Assembly (NCBI GenBank): GCA_022710185.1
Contig: JAKLHK010000001.1
Span: 64,632-128,631 of the forward strand
Direction: 5' to 3'
DNA from: Bacteroidota bacterium
Lineage (GTDB): Bacteria; Bacteroidota; Bacteroidia; Bacteroidales; JAGNHN01
Length of the DNA stretch: 64,000 nucleotides
Notes under the pieces: model-generated
Seen by the model: only the letters and a program-made list of their open reading frames with translations
The model's database searches: none
What the model was told of the DNA's origin: nothing
Made by a program: the position numbers and the translations under genes
In this document: in pieces, positions 48,434 through 58,006 of the stretch
Numbering within the stretch: the stretch's first letter is position 1
Layout of the letters: every line of letters begins with the position of its first letter

Positions 48434-50119
48434 ATGAACCATACAGAAGGCATGGATTATCGGGGATATTTCCCCCGTCCGGTCAGGGTTGGCCGGGTGT
48501 GGCTGGGTGGCGGGCACCCGTTGAGCGTGCAGTCGATGACCAATACCGATACCCTGAACCGTAAGGCAACAGTAAATCAGGTCATTGCACTGGCGGAAGC
48601 CGGCTGTGACCTGGTGAGGGTGGCGGCGCCCACCCTGAAAGATGCCCGGGCCCTGCAAGGTATCCGTCAGGATTTGCGTGCGGCAGGATGTGAGGTCCCC
48701 CTGATCGCCGACATCCACTACCTGCCGGAGGCGGCACTGGAGGCTTCCCTTCATGTGGACAAAGTGAGGATCAACCCCGGCAACTATGTCGACCGTCTTG
48801 GCACCCTGGGCTGGCCCCTGGAACGCCTGAGGGATGAGGCACGCCGGCGCCTGCAGCCCCTGGTGGAGCGCTGCCGCGAGCATGGCACCGCCATCCGCAT
48901 CGGAGTAAACCACGGTTCGCTGTCCCGCCGAATCCTGGATGCCTGGGGCCACACCCCCGAAGGCATGGTGGCTTCGGCCCTGGAGTTCATCGACCTATTC
49001 CGTGACCTCGGATTCTACGACCTGGTGCTTTCCATGAAGTCGAGCAGTGTGCCCGTCACCGTGCATTCCACGCGGCTTCTGGCTGCGCGGCTGAAAGCGC
49101 GGGGCGATATGTTTCCCCTGCACCTGGGTGTTACCGAAGCGGGGAGCGGGGAGGAAGGGATGATCCGTTCGGTGGCCGGCATCGGCCCCTTGCTGATGGA
49201 CGGACTGGGAGATACCCTGAGGGTTTCCATCACCGGGGACCCCTTGCTGGAGATTCCTCTCGCCCTGAAACTCAGTACGCTCGGAAAGCCACAGGAGGTG
49301 TCAGTATATGACAAGGTATACCCCTGGGATTCATTTCATTATTTCCGCAGAAAAACGGCTGACAATGTCTTGCTCGGAGGGGACCTTCCCCCGAAGGTCA
49401 TCCTTCCATCTACTTTTTGGGGTGGGGATGAAGGCTGTGGCAGTCCTTGCGCCGACCTGGCCATGCTGGAAGATGGCCGCCTGGTGCAGCCTGTCGAGGG
49501 GGAAGCGCCGGATGCCCTCTCTGTCCTTTACGATACTGCCTTGCCTGCCGAGGCATACCTTTACATAGAAGTAGGGGAAGCAGCCGCGATCCGGCCAGCG
49601 CTTGAGACGGTGGCCGAAAGCATGGCTTCCGGTGAGATGCGCCCGCTGTTGATCGGCGCTGGCGCGGCCCCGGCCGGGGCCTATGGGCTTGCCCTCCACT
49701 GCGCCCCCTTCCTCATTGATGGGCTGGCCGATGGGCTGGTGGTGACCCATCCCCGATTGGTGGCAGCGGCCTTCCAGCTGCTTCAGGACTGCGGCCGCCG
49801 GGTGACCCGTACCACATACATCGCCTGTCCGAGCTGTGCCAGGACCCGGTTCGACATCAGCAGGGTACTGGAGGAAGTGAAAGCAAGAACAGGGGGTATG
49901 CCCGGGATGACGATCGCGGTCATGGGATGCATAGTCAATGGTCCGGGGGAGATGGAAGGTGCCGACTTTGGCTACATTGGCTCAGGTGAAGGCAGGGTAA
50001 GCCTCTTTCGTGCCGGAAAGCTGGTGGAACGCAATGTCCCAGAATCGGAAGCCGTGGAGCGCCTGCTGGTGCTGATACGCGAGGCGGGACACTCCCAGGG
50101 TTCAAGGGATCATTCCTGA
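48434..50119 (+). CDS. ispG: 4-hydroxy-3-methylbut-2-enyl diphosphate synthase (long form)
   Basis: A 561-residue Fe-S enzyme of the MEP isoprenoid pathway, converting MEcPP to HMBPP. The N-terminal TIM barrel starts RVGRVWLGGGHPLSVQSMTNTDT. A large insertion (about residues 265-430) separates it from the C-terminal domain with cluster ligands in CPSCARTRFD and MGCIVNGPGE and the usual conserved Glu. This is the three-domain form also seen in plants and chlamydiae, against about 370 residues in E. coli. The start at 48434 follows the -7 box. Its last 10 bases overlap the convergent lipid-kinase gene. Confidence 0.95.
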   Translation: MNHTEGMDYRGYFPRPVRVGRVWLGGGHPLSVQSMTNTDTLNRKATVNQVIALAEAGCDLVRVAAPTLKDARALQGIRQDLRAAGCEVPLIADIHYLPEAALEASLHVDKVRINPGNYVDRLGTLGWPLERLRDEARRRLQPLVERCREHGTAIRIGVNHGSLSRRILDAWGHTPEGMVASALEFIDLFRDLGFYDLVLSMKSSSVPVTVHSTRLLAARLKARGDMFPLHLGVTEAGSGEEGMIRSVAGIGPLLMDGLGDTLRVSITGDPLLEIPLALKLSTLGKPQEVSVYDKVYPWDSFHYFRRKTADNVLLGGDLPPKVILPSTFWGGDEGCGSPCADLAMLEDGRLVQPVEGEAPDALSVLYDTALPAEAYLYIEVGEAAAIRPALETVAESMASGEMRPLLIGAGAAPAGAYGLALHCAPFLIDGLADGLVVTHPRLVAAAFQLLQDCGRRVTRTTYIACPSCARTRFDISRVLEEVKARTGGMPGMTIAVMGCIVNGPGEMEGADFGYIGSGEGRVSLFRAGKLVERNVPESEAVERLLVLIREAGHSQGSRDHS

Positions 50120-51045
50120 CGGCCGGTAATTACATGGAGGGCCCGTGGCAGGATACCGATGCTGCAGGGTGTCTGACCTACCGACTCCCCATCCGCTTCG
50201 ATGAGCAGCCCTTCGGCCTCAATGGAAATGTTATCCCCCTGGTCCGTGAATACCATTGGCAGCCGGGTAAAGGAACCATCGAAAAGTTTGGGCACATTCC
50301 TGAGGACTGCAAACTTGCTGAGCTTGCGTATCACGGTCAGGTCCAGCAGTCCATCGTCGGGAAGGGCAAGGGGCGCCTGCATCATACCACCCCCGTTGTA
50401 TTTGCACACCCCTACGCTTAAGCTGAATAGCCGGGTGCTGATCTCTTTCCCATCCAGGATGATCCTGGCGGGGACCATTTTATAGGAGAAGAGGCTGAGC
50501 AGCAGGTTCACCATATAGGACAAGGGGCCTCCCCTTCCCTTGTCCTTCTGCTCGTTCGTTTTCTGGGCCACCAGGCCATCGTAGCCCATGCCCGCCATAT
50601 TGATGAAGTAGCGCTCGCTTCCGTTCATGCGGAGCTTACCGATATCATGCAGCATGCAGCGTCCTTTGCTGAGCACGTTAACGGCCCCGGCATAATCCGT
50701 AGGAACCTCATGATACCTGCTCCAGTCGTTGCCCGTGCCCACCGGGATCATTCCCAGGCAGGTGCGCAGCGGTTCCACGGCGTCTTGCATCAGCAGTCCA
50801 TTCACTACTTCGTTCAGGGTGCCGTCCCCACCCACCACGATGAACTTATGGAAGCCCTTGCGCAGGTATTCCGCGCTGAGCCTTGTAGCATGGTCGCGAT
50901 GGTGGGTGAACACGGCATGGAAGGGAATGCCGGCCGCAACGAGCCGGCCCGAGATCTCCGCCCAATCCTTCTCCGCCTTTCGCCTCCCTGCATTGGGGTT
51001 AACGATGGCCAGCCATTCGCCGGGAATCTCTGATGCGGTTGTCAA
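50110..51045 (-). CDS. YegS/DAGK-type lipid kinase
   Basis: A 311-residue enzyme of the diacylglycerol/sphingosine kinase family. The phosphate-binding signature is GGDGTLNEVVNG (from residue 72), preceded by AIVNPNAGRRKAEK. The C-terminal beta-sandwich includes the GVCKYNGGGMMQAP motif. Members phosphorylate diacylglycerol or related lipids; the substrate here is not known. It lies 47 bases downstream of the GT9 gene on the same strand and overlaps the end of ispG convergently. Confidence 0.88.
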   Translation of the reverse strand: MTTASEIPGEWLAIVNPNAGRRKAEKDWAEISGRLVAAGIPFHAVFTHHRDHATRLSAEYLRKGFHKFIVVGGDGTLNEVVNGLLMQDAVEPLRTCLGMIPVGTGNDWSRYHEVPTDYAGAVNVLSKGRCMLHDIGKLRMNGSERYFINMAGMGYDGLVAQKTNEQKDKGRGGPLSYMVNLLLSLFSYKMVPARIILDGKEISTRLFSLSVGVCKYNGGGMMQAPLALPDDGLLDLTVIRKLSKFAVLRNVPKLFDGSFTRLPMVFTDQGDNISIEAEGLLIEADGESVGQTPCSIGILPRALHVITGRQE

Positions 51046-51092
51046 GGGCTTGGAGGATTGTGTGGGGTTCTTTCCAGACAGATAAATGCCTT

Positions 51093-52097
51093 TCAGGCAT
51101 CGAGGAGCTGTTTCACTGATGCCGGATCAATGTCTTCCATACAGCGGCATGGCCCGCGGCGCCTGCAGGAGTTGCACGTCTTGTCGAGCACCAGGGCATG
51201 GGCATCGGCGCCCAGGGGGGCCCAACGGCCCGGGTGCATGGGGCGTATGGGCGGATAGATGCCTATTGCCTTTATCCCCAGGGCTGCTGCCAGATGGAGG
51301 GGCCCTGTACTGGCCGCTACCAGGGCATCGGCCGAAGCGATAAAGGCCATCAGCATGGGCAGGTCCATCATTCCGCTCACATCGGTTACATGAGGGTAGG
51401 GCTTCACAAGCATGTCGCGGAACCCCAGCCCTTCCTCTTCCGTACCTGTGAGGAAAACGTCGTAGCGTTCCTCCCGCAGCATCCAGATCAGCTCGGCGAA
51501 GCGCATCAGTCCCCATTCCCGCGCACTCCCCCGCGATCCCGGATGAAGGATGATTAATTTCCTTCCTTCCACCCTGTCGATGGGCAGTTCAATGGAAGGA
51601 GCACTAAGGCCATACCAGGCCCGGATTTCGTCAGTGGAAGGGATATGCTTGATACCCACGGGCTCGAGCAGGCGGAAGTTGAGCTGTGCCTCGTGAAGCG
51701 AAGAACGACGGCGGCTGAACCTCACGCGGTGGTTTACTTCTTTCCAATGAAAGAGCCTCCCACTGGTGCCGATGCGGTGGGGGATGCCTGCCTTACGGGC
51801 CAGTTCCGCAATCTCCCGACGGGGGAAAACATGGAGAATGGCATCGGCCTGTACCTCCTTAAGTGCGTTTATCGCCTCTCTTTCAGCCATCTGGCTAATC
51901 ACATCCCAATTCAGGAAGCCATCGGTATGCTGGCAGCTTTCAAGGATAGGTCGGGTATAGGTGCGTCCCAGGAAGACGATATCGAGGGAAGGGTTGAGCT
52001 GCTTGAGATAGCCGGCGAGTGGCAGGCACAGCACTACATCGCCCATGGCGTCGGTGCGGCTTATGATCAGGCGTTGGATGCTATCAATGTGGATCAT
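51093..52097 (-). CDS. Glycosyltransferase family 9 (LPS heptosyltransferase-like)
   Basis: A 334-residue GT-B protein. The N-terminus SRTDAMGDVVLCLPLAGYLKQL and the nucleotide-sugar region (ILHPGSRGSAREWGLMRF, ASTGPLHLAAALGIKAIGIYPP) match ADP-heptose transferases. A C-terminal cluster CNSCRRRGPCRC is cysteine-rich and may bind metal. The start at 52097 overlaps the end of the upstream GT2 gene by 14 bases; longer frames into that gene are unlikely. It is probably involved in LPS core or O-antigen assembly at the inner membrane. Confidence 0.88.
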   Translation of the reverse strand: MIHIDSIQRLIISRTDAMGDVVLCLPLAGYLKQLNPSLDIVFLGRTYTRPILESCQHTDGFLNWDVISQMAEREAINALKEVQADAILHVFPRREIAELARKAGIPHRIGTSGRLFHWKEVNHRVRFSRRRSSLHEAQLNFRLLEPVGIKHIPSTDEIRAWYGLSAPSIELPIDRVEGRKLIILHPGSRGSAREWGLMRFAELIWMLREERYDVFLTGTEEEGLGFRDMLVKPYPHVTDVSGMMDLPMLMAFIASADALVAASTGPLHLAAALGIKAIGIYPPIRPMHPGRWAPLGADAHALVLDKTCNSCRRRGPCRCMEDIDPASVKQLLDA

Positions 52098-52860
52098 GGG
52101 AAACAGTGGATTGTTTATGAAGATGGCGCAGCTTGGCGTACTTAATAAAGGTGGCCAGGGCGGAGACCCTGCAGATGGTGAAGCCTTCGAAACCGTCGAG
52201 AAATCCGGCATTCAGCAGATAATCCCGGAAGAACTTGGCGGTAGGGCTAAGGTAGAGCTTCACCCATCCTGCCCTTACTCCCTTTTCGTGAAGGGCGCCG
52301 GCCGCCACACTGCTGAAATGCTCCACCTGCCGGATATGGTCCGATATGGTATAATAGCTGTAATGAAGGATATCCCCCCTAAGATGACGGGTACGTCCTC
52401 CTTTACGCAAGCGGTACTCATCGTGGGGGTTGATGCCCTCCCAGCTCCCGAGCCGACGGTCGAACAGCCTTAGCTTGACATCCGGATACCAGCCGCAATG
52501 GCGGATCCATCGTCCACAATAATTGGTCAGCCGGTTCATGGTATAGCCTTCGGCATCCCATACCCCGGGAAGGGCTTCAATGGATGACCTCAATGCAGGG
52601 GACAGCGCCTCGTCGGCATCCAGAGAGAGGCAATGGTCGAAACGGGCCTGGGTCAGGGCCCAGTTTTTCTGCTGGATATAGCCTTCAAACGGGTGCCGGA
52701 TGAAACGGACCCCTTTCTCCCGGCAGATCTCCTCGGTGGCATCGGTAGAAAAGGAATCCACCACTACGATATCTTCCGCCAGGCCTGCCACGGAATCGAT
52801 ACATCGTCCGATGTTGTGTTCCTCGTTGAACGTCAGGATAACGGCTGATAGGGCAGGCAA
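52084..52860 (-). CDS. Glycosyltransferase family 2 (WaaE/KdtX-like)
   Basis: A 258-residue GT-A enzyme starting MPALSAVILTFNEEHNIGRCIDSV, with the metal/nucleotide motif LSLDADEALSP and HPFEGYIQQKNWALTQ. This resembles WaaE/KdtX beta-1,4-glucosyltransferases that modify LPS core. It overlaps the GT9 gene by 14 bases, so the two are co-transcribed from the box at 52883 and probably act on one glycan. Confidence 0.9.
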   Translation of the reverse strand: MPALSAVILTFNEEHNIGRCIDSVAGLAEDIVVVDSFSTDATEEICREKGVRFIRHPFEGYIQQKNWALTQARFDHCLSLDADEALSPALRSSIEALPGVWDAEGYTMNRLTNYCGRWIRHCGWYPDVKLRLFDRRLGSWEGINPHDEYRLRKGGRTRHLRGDILHYSYYTISDHIRQVEHFSSVAAGALHEKGVRAGWVKLYLSPTAKFFRDYLLNAGFLDGFEGFTICRVSALATFIKYAKLRHLHKQSTVSHDPH

Positions 52861-52882
52861 GATGAGAGGCTTATGGTTGATG

Positions 52883-52890
52883 CAAATATA
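52883..52890 (-). promoter_or_regulatory. Bacteroidota -7 promoter box TATATTTG (GT2-GT9-lipid kinase)
   Basis: Exact minus-strand match 22 bases before the ATG at 52860. It likely drives the three-gene run down to 50110. Confidence 0.65.
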
Positions 52891-52942
52891 TGGAATCGTC
52901 GATAGGTATTGCTTTCCCTTTAGGCAGTTCAGGGATGAAGGC

Positions 52943-54274
52943 TCACACCTTCAGCTTTTTCCAGCGGCCGCTCTGCAGGTACCACCAGCTAAGGGCCCCC
53001 ATAACGAACACGTAAAGATATTCCACAAACCACACCTGATGTACGGCCAACCTGAGGTGGATCCCAAGGTACCAGGTCATGCTGACGTACATGCTGAGCG
53101 TAATGACCTCGATTACCAGGCCGGTGCGGGTGGCGGCAGTACCGGAAACTGCGCTGAAGAACACCATGCATAGGGAAAACATGAACAGGGACCCCTGGAT
53201 GACATAGAGGATGGGCAGGGAAGCCTGCCTCAGCCCCGGATCATTGGTGTATATGGATAGGATCTGATGAGGGAAAAGGAGGCTGAGGGTTACCATAAAC
53301 GCGGCAGCCAGACTGCTGAGGCGGATGATCTTCCAGGTGATGGGCAGGACAAGATCTGGACGTCCTTCTCCTATAGCATTACTAACCAGGGTATTAGTTG
53401 TCGACCCAAAGCCCCACATCGGGATCATCAGGATCATATAGGCGCTGCGTACGATGTTGGAGGCGGCGAGCTCACGTTCACCCAGGCGTTCGATAATGAT
53501 AAAGAAGAGGAACCAGGCGCACATCGAAAGGAAGTACTGCAACATGATGAAAACGCTGAGGTCGAGGACACTGCGGATCACTTTCAGGTCTGGTGGGACA
53601 AAGCGGAAGAGGGCGTAATGCTTTGGGTCAAGGGCGTAGCGGGTGGCGATGAACAGGAAAAGGGTGGAGCAGCCTTCCGCAATGACTGAGGCCAGGGCAG
53701 CGCCTTCCAGTCCCATTTCCGGAAGCCCGAAATGCCCGAAGATCAGGGCGTAATCGAGCACCACGTTGATGCCGGCCATGAAAAACGCATTGTAGGTGAG
53801 CAGGCGGGTGCGGGTAATCCCGACGTATAATGCACGGAAACCGATGTTCTGGCAGGCAAAGAAGATGCCCCATATACGCACGTCGAGGTATTCCTTACTG
53901 GCTGATGCCACCTGGGGTGAGCTGATTAGCAGTTCGATCAGGTCGATGGCCCAGAGGCGGGAGACCACAAAAATGAGCACGGCAAGTCCAACGAGCACAT
54001 AAATGCCCTGGTCCATCACCCTGCCCACGCCTTCAAAGTCCTTTTCCCCGTTCCTGCGGGCTATTACGATCTGCGCCCCGCTACCGAAAGCAAAGGCAAC
54101 GATGAACAACAGAAAATAGAACAGTCCGCCGATGGCCGAAGCACCCAGTTCCACCTCACCCACCCTTCCCAGGAAGGCCGTGTCGATCACCTGGATCAGG
54201 TCCTGGGCCAAAAGGGAGATGATGATGGGAAAGGAGATGTCCCAGATTCTTCGATATGAAGGTATACCACTCAC
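52943..54274 (-). CDS. MATE-family efflux transporter
   Basis: A 443-residue protein with about 12 membrane segments. The N-terminal signature ISFPIIISLLAQDLIQVIDTAFLGRVGEVELGASAIGG and the pseudo-repeat MILMIPMWGFGSTTNTLVSNAIGEGRPD are typical of MATE Na+/H+-drug antiporters. It is 7 bases downstream of trkH copy 2, so it is probably the last gene of trkA-trkH-MATE. Substrate unknown. Confidence 0.9.
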   Translation of the reverse strand: MSGIPSYRRIWDISFPIIISLLAQDLIQVIDTAFLGRVGEVELGASAIGGLFYFLLFIVAFAFGSGAQIVIARRNGEKDFEGVGRVMDQGIYVLVGLAVLIFVVSRLWAIDLIELLISSPQVASASKEYLDVRIWGIFFACQNIGFRALYVGITRTRLLTYNAFFMAGINVVLDYALIFGHFGLPEMGLEGAALASVIAEGCSTLFLFIATRYALDPKHYALFRFVPPDLKVIRSVLDLSVFIMLQYFLSMCAWFLFFIIIERLGERELAASNIVRSAYMILMIPMWGFGSTTNTLVSNAIGEGRPDLVLPITWKIIRLSSLAAAFMVTLSLLFPHQILSIYTNDPGLRQASLPILYVIQGSLFMFSLCMVFFSAVSGTAATRTGLVIEVITLSMYVSMTWYLGIHLRLAVHQVWFVEYLYVFVMGALSWWYLQSGRWKKLKV

Positions 54275-54281
54275 TATCTGG

Positions 54282-55745
54282 TCAATGCCTCCAAAATGCC
54301 CTGGAAAACAGTATGAGCACCGTGAACAGTTCCAGTCGGCCCAGCAGCATCAGAAACGACAGGAACCATTTGCCTGCGTCGGGGATGGCAGAATAATTGC
54401 CCACCGGTCCTACACTGCCCAGACCCGGTCCGATATTCCCCAGGGAGGCGATGACAGATCCCATGGCCGTGCTGAAATCCAGCCCCATAAAGGTCATGAT
54501 CAGGGATCCCCCGGCGAAAATGGTCATATAGATCAGGAAGAAGGCCAGCACGTTGAATACGATGTCCTGGCTGACTGGCTTCTTGTTCAGTCGCACGGGG
54601 ATGACCGCCTGGGGATGGATCTGGCGCTTAAGTTCAAGAAAGCTGTTACGGAAGAGGATGAGGTGGCGGACCATTTTAATCCCCCCTCCGGTGGAGCCGG
54701 CCGATCCTCCGGTAAACATGAGCATGAAGAGTACGAACCAGGCCAGGGTGGGCCAAAGGAGGTAATCGGTAGTAACAAATCCGGTGGAGGTGACTATGGA
54801 TACCACCTGGAACAAGGCATGCCGAAAGGCTTCCTCAGCTCCCAGGAAATGGCCGAAATACACAGCGGCCGCGATAATCAAGGTGGAAAGGCCCATCACA
54901 AAGAGGTAGAACCTCAGTTCATCATTCCTCCCCACCCTACGCCACTCCCCTTTGATGAGTAGGAAATGCAGGGTGAAGTTCATCCCTGCCAGGATCATGA
55001 ACAAAGTGATAACATACTGGATGTATGGGGAATAACCAGCTATACTGTCATTCTGGGTACCAAATCCCCCGGTGGCCATGGTTCCGAAGGCATGGCACAG
55101 ACTGTCGAACAGCGGCATGCCCCCGGCCATGAGCAGTCCTGTTTGTACCAGGGTGAGCGCCACGTAGATCACCCAGAGGCGCTTGGCGGTCTCCTTGATC
55201 CGGGGATGCAGTTTGTCGGGAGATGGGCCCGGAACCTCGGCGGTGAACATCTGCATTCCCCCAATACCGAGTAGCGGGAGGATAGCAAGGAAAAGGACGA
55301 TGATTCCCATACCCCCGAGCCAGTGGGTCATACTGCGCCAGAAGAGCAGCCCTTTGGGCATAGACTCGATGTCGGTAAGTATGCTGGCCCCCGTGGTGGT
55401 GAAGCCCGACATGGTTTCGAAGAAGGCATCGGTATACGACGGGATGGCCCCACTCATCCAGAAGGGCAGGGCACCAAAGACCGAAAAAGCGATCCAGGAA
55501 AAACTGACGATGATGTACCCTTCGCGCTTGCCTATGCCGTTGTTGTCGGCCTGCTTGTTCAGGGAATAGGCCAGCAGTCCGGAGATCATGGTGAAGGCCC
55601 CGCTGCCTAACAGGAAGGTCCAGTCCTGATCCCCGTAATACAATGAAAAGGGGATGCCGCTAAGCATGAAGACCCCTTCGATCAGCAGGAGCAGGCCGAT
55701 GATCTTGCTTACGATGCCGGTATTTATCTTGCTGTTGCGGGGCAT
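54282..55745 (-). CDS. trkH: TrkH-family potassium transporter (copy 2)
   Basis: A 487-residue membrane protein with the same pore-loop pattern as copy 1 (ETMSGFTTTGASILTDIESMP, CHAFGTMATGGFGTQN, VVSIVTSTGFVTTDY) and about 10-12 membrane segments. It is the K+-conducting subunit of a Trk system and lies 48 bases downstream of trkA on the same strand. This copy has the expected partner, unlike copy 1. Confidence 0.94.
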   Translation of the reverse strand: MPRNSKINTGIVSKIIGLLLLIEGVFMLSGIPFSLYYGDQDWTFLLGSGAFTMISGLLAYSLNKQADNNGIGKREGYIIVSFSWIAFSVFGALPFWMSGAIPSYTDAFFETMSGFTTTGASILTDIESMPKGLLFWRSMTHWLGGMGIIVLFLAILPLLGIGGMQMFTAEVPGPSPDKLHPRIKETAKRLWVIYVALTLVQTGLLMAGGMPLFDSLCHAFGTMATGGFGTQNDSIAGYSPYIQYVITLFMILAGMNFTLHFLLIKGEWRRVGRNDELRFYLFVMGLSTLIIAAAVYFGHFLGAEEAFRHALFQVVSIVTSTGFVTTDYLLWPTLAWFVLFMLMFTGGSAGSTGGGIKMVRHLILFRNSFLELKRQIHPQAVIPVRLNKKPVSQDIVFNVLAFFLIYMTIFAGGSLIMTFMGLDFSTAMGSVIASLGNIGPGLGSVGPVGNYSAIPDAGKWFLSFLMLLGRLELFTVLILFSRAFWRH

Positions 55746-55793
55746 GGCGGTTATACTTCCTGAAGCGGGATCTCCCCAGGTGCAGGGCGGGAC

Positions 55794-57131
55794 TCAGAAG
55801 AGCCGCTGCACTTTGGCGATGGCTTCGGGCAGGGCAAATACCACCACCTTGTCGCCTTCCTTGATCTGGAACTTGCCCACAGCGATGTGGCTCTCCTCAT
55901 CGCGGATGATCCCACCGATGATGGCGCCACGGGGCATGCGGATGTCGCGAATAGGGCTCTGCGTGACTGAAGACCCCGCCTTCACCACAAATTCCAGTAC
56001 CTCGGCATCGATGCCATGCAGGCACTTTATGGAAGCCACTTCTGCGCTCATGGTGAAACGGGCGATATGACTTGCCGTTATGAGTTTCTTGTTGATGATG
56101 GTCTCGATCCCGATATTCTGGGAGATGTCGATGTAGTCGATGTTTTCCACCAGCGGGATTACGCGCTTCACCCCAAGTTTCTTGGCCAGCAGGCAGGTGA
56201 AGATGTTGGTCTCTGAATCATTGGTGACCGCGATGAAGGCATCCATATTCCGTATCCCCTCATCTTCGAGAAGTTCGAAATCCCTGGCATCCCCATTGAT
56301 GATCAGGGTATCGTTGAGCACATCGGCCAGGACGTTGCATCTCTCCTTGTCCATTTCGATGAGCTTGATGTTCATCTCATCTTCGAGGGCCAGGGCGAGC
56401 TTGCGGCCGATGCGCCCTCCGCCTATGATCATGATGTTGCGGATGTCCACCCTGGTCTTCCCTCCCAGACGCAACAGTTCATCGATGCCATCCGGCTTGG
56501 TGATTACATAGGCCAGGTCATTCACCCGGAAACCATCGTTACCCTTCGGTATGATCGTATCCCCTTGGCGGTGAATGGCCACGGCCCTGAACTCCAGGTT
56601 GGCGTTTTCCTGGGCGATCTCGTCCAGGGTCTTTCCGATCACCAGGGAGTTCTCATCCAGCTTGATGAGGAAGAGCTGGAGGTTGCCGCCGGAGAAATCG
56701 AAGATTTCGGTTGCCGCGGCCTGCCGCAACAGCTTGATGATCTCCTGGGCGGCGATACGCTCTGGGCAAACCAGCTCATCCACACCTATGCTGCGGAAAA
56801 AGGCAGTGTATTCATCCTCAAGGTATTCAGTATTGTTGATGCGGGCGATGGTGCGCTTGGCGCCCAGGCGTTTCCCCAGGATACAGGTGAGCAGATTGGT
56901 GTGCTCGTCGTGCACCACGGCCAGCAACAGGTCGGCCCGGTTTACCCTGGCACTTTCCAGTATGCCCACCGAGGTGGAGTCCCCGGTTATGGTCAGTAGA
57001 TCGCTATGGCTTTCAACCAGTCGGAGCAGTTCTTTGTGGGGGTCGACAATGGTGATATTATGACTTTCGCCGGACAGCATTTTGGCCAGGTGAAATCCGA
57101 CCTCTCCGTCACCGGCAATCACGATATTCAT
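55794..57131 (-). CDS. trkA: Trk potassium system regulatory subunit TrkA
   Basis: A 445-residue cytosolic protein with two RCK units in tandem. Rossmann motifs are NIVIAGDGEVGFHLAKML (residues 2-19) and IMIIGGGRIGRKLALALED (near 234), each followed by a TrkA-C domain (LFLIKLDENSLVIGKTL and SSVTQSPIRDIRMPRGA). It binds NAD(H) and gates TrkH. First gene of trkA-trkH-MATE. Confidence 0.95.
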   Translation of the reverse strand: MNIVIAGDGEVGFHLAKMLSGESHNITIVDPHKELLRLVESHSDLLTITGDSTSVGILESARVNRADLLLAVVHDEHTNLLTCILGKRLGAKRTIARINNTEYLEDEYTAFFRSIGVDELVCPERIAAQEIIKLLRQAAATEIFDFSGGNLQLFLIKLDENSLVIGKTLDEIAQENANLEFRAVAIHRQGDTIIPKGNDGFRVNDLAYVITKPDGIDELLRLGGKTRVDIRNIMIIGGGRIGRKLALALEDEMNIKLIEMDKERCNVLADVLNDTLIINGDARDFELLEDEGIRNMDAFIAVTNDSETNIFTCLLAKKLGVKRVIPLVENIDYIDISQNIGIETIINKKLITASHIARFTMSAEVASIKCLHGIDAEVLEFVVKAGSSVTQSPIRDIRMPRGAIIGGIIRDEESHIAVGKFQIKEGDKVVVFALPEAIAKVQRLF

Positions 57132-57193
57132 GTGTTATGAGGTATGTAGTTTCTAAGATCGGGCGAAATACGCAAATATTTCGATTCCCGCCA

Positions 57194-57201
57194 CAAATGT
57201 A
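57194..57201 (-). promoter_or_regulatory. Bacteroidota -7 promoter box TACATTTG (trkA operon)
   Basis: Exact minus-strand match 62 bases before the trkA ATG. A near match (AATATTTG) lies closer, at about 57171-57178. Confidence 0.5.
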
Positions 57202-57217
57202 GCGTTTAGCCCCGGCC

Positions 57218-58006
57218 TTAGTCAATGGAAAAAGGATCCCAGTCGAGGGCCACCTGAAAGCGGTTGCGTATCCCCGACAGTGCTTCTGCGCTGAGGGTGG
57301 CCCGCAACACGCAGGGAGCCTCCTCTCCCGCTACCGTAATCTCTTCTCCACCAGGTCCGATCACCCGGGAATCTCCACTGTAGGATACCCCCGCTCCATC
57401 CGTGCCTACACGGTTCAAGCCAGCCACATAGCATTGGTTTTCAATTGCCCTGGCCGAAAGGAGCGTCATCCAGTGGTGGCGCCTGGCTCGGGGCCAATTG
57501 GCCAGGTACAGGAGCAGGTCGTAATCGTAGTTCCCTTCGGAATAGCGATTGCGGGCCCACACGGGGAAACGGAGGTCATAGCATATCAGCGGCCTGATTT
57601 TCCAACCCCGGTAGTTCACCATGATGTTGTGGTTTCCCATGCCGAAACGCAGGTGTTCCCCCCCCATCCTGAACAGATGGCGTTTGTCGTAATGCTCCAA
57701 TGCTCCATCGGGATGGCAGAATACCAGGCGATTATAATAGGATTCACCTTCCTTCACAATCAGGCTTCCGGCCATCGCCTTCCCGCTTTCGCGGGCCATA
57801 CGCCGCAACCATTGTATGGTAGTGCCATCCATGGATTCGGCTACCCTCTGCGGGTGGACGGTAAACCCTGTTGAGAACATCTCGGGGAGCAGGACCAGGT
57901 CCGTATCTTCCATACTTTCCAGTATGGCCTGGAAGCGGGCACGGTTGGCTGCCGGGTCCTCCCAGACCAGTTCATCCTGTATCAGGCTGATCCTCAGATC
58001 CTGCAT
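57218..58006 (-). CDS. Carbon-nitrogen hydrolase, omega-amidase (YafV/Nit2-like)
   Basis: A 262-residue nitrilase-superfamily enzyme with the Glu-Lys-Cys triad at Glu42 (LLPEMFSTGF), Lys108 (HYDKRHLF) and Cys142 (PLICYDLRFP). The N-terminus and length match YafV-type omega-amidases, which hydrolyse alpha-ketoglutaramate and alpha-ketosuccinamate. It overlaps the 3' end of the upstream aminotransferase gene by 13 bases, so the two are translated together and probably act in sequence. Confidence 0.88.
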   Translation of the reverse strand: MQDLRISLIQDELVWEDPAANRARFQAILESMEDTDLVLLPEMFSTGFTVHPQRVAESMDGTTIQWLRRMARESGKAMAGSLIVKEGESYYNRLVFCHPDGALEHYDKRHLFRMGGEHLRFGMGNHNIMVNYRGWKIRPLICYDLRFPVWARNRYSEGNYDYDLLLYLANWPRARRHHWMTLLSARAIENQCYVAGLNRVGTDGAGVSYSGDSRVIGPGGEEITVAGEEAPCVLRATLSAEALSGIRNRFQVALDWDPFSID

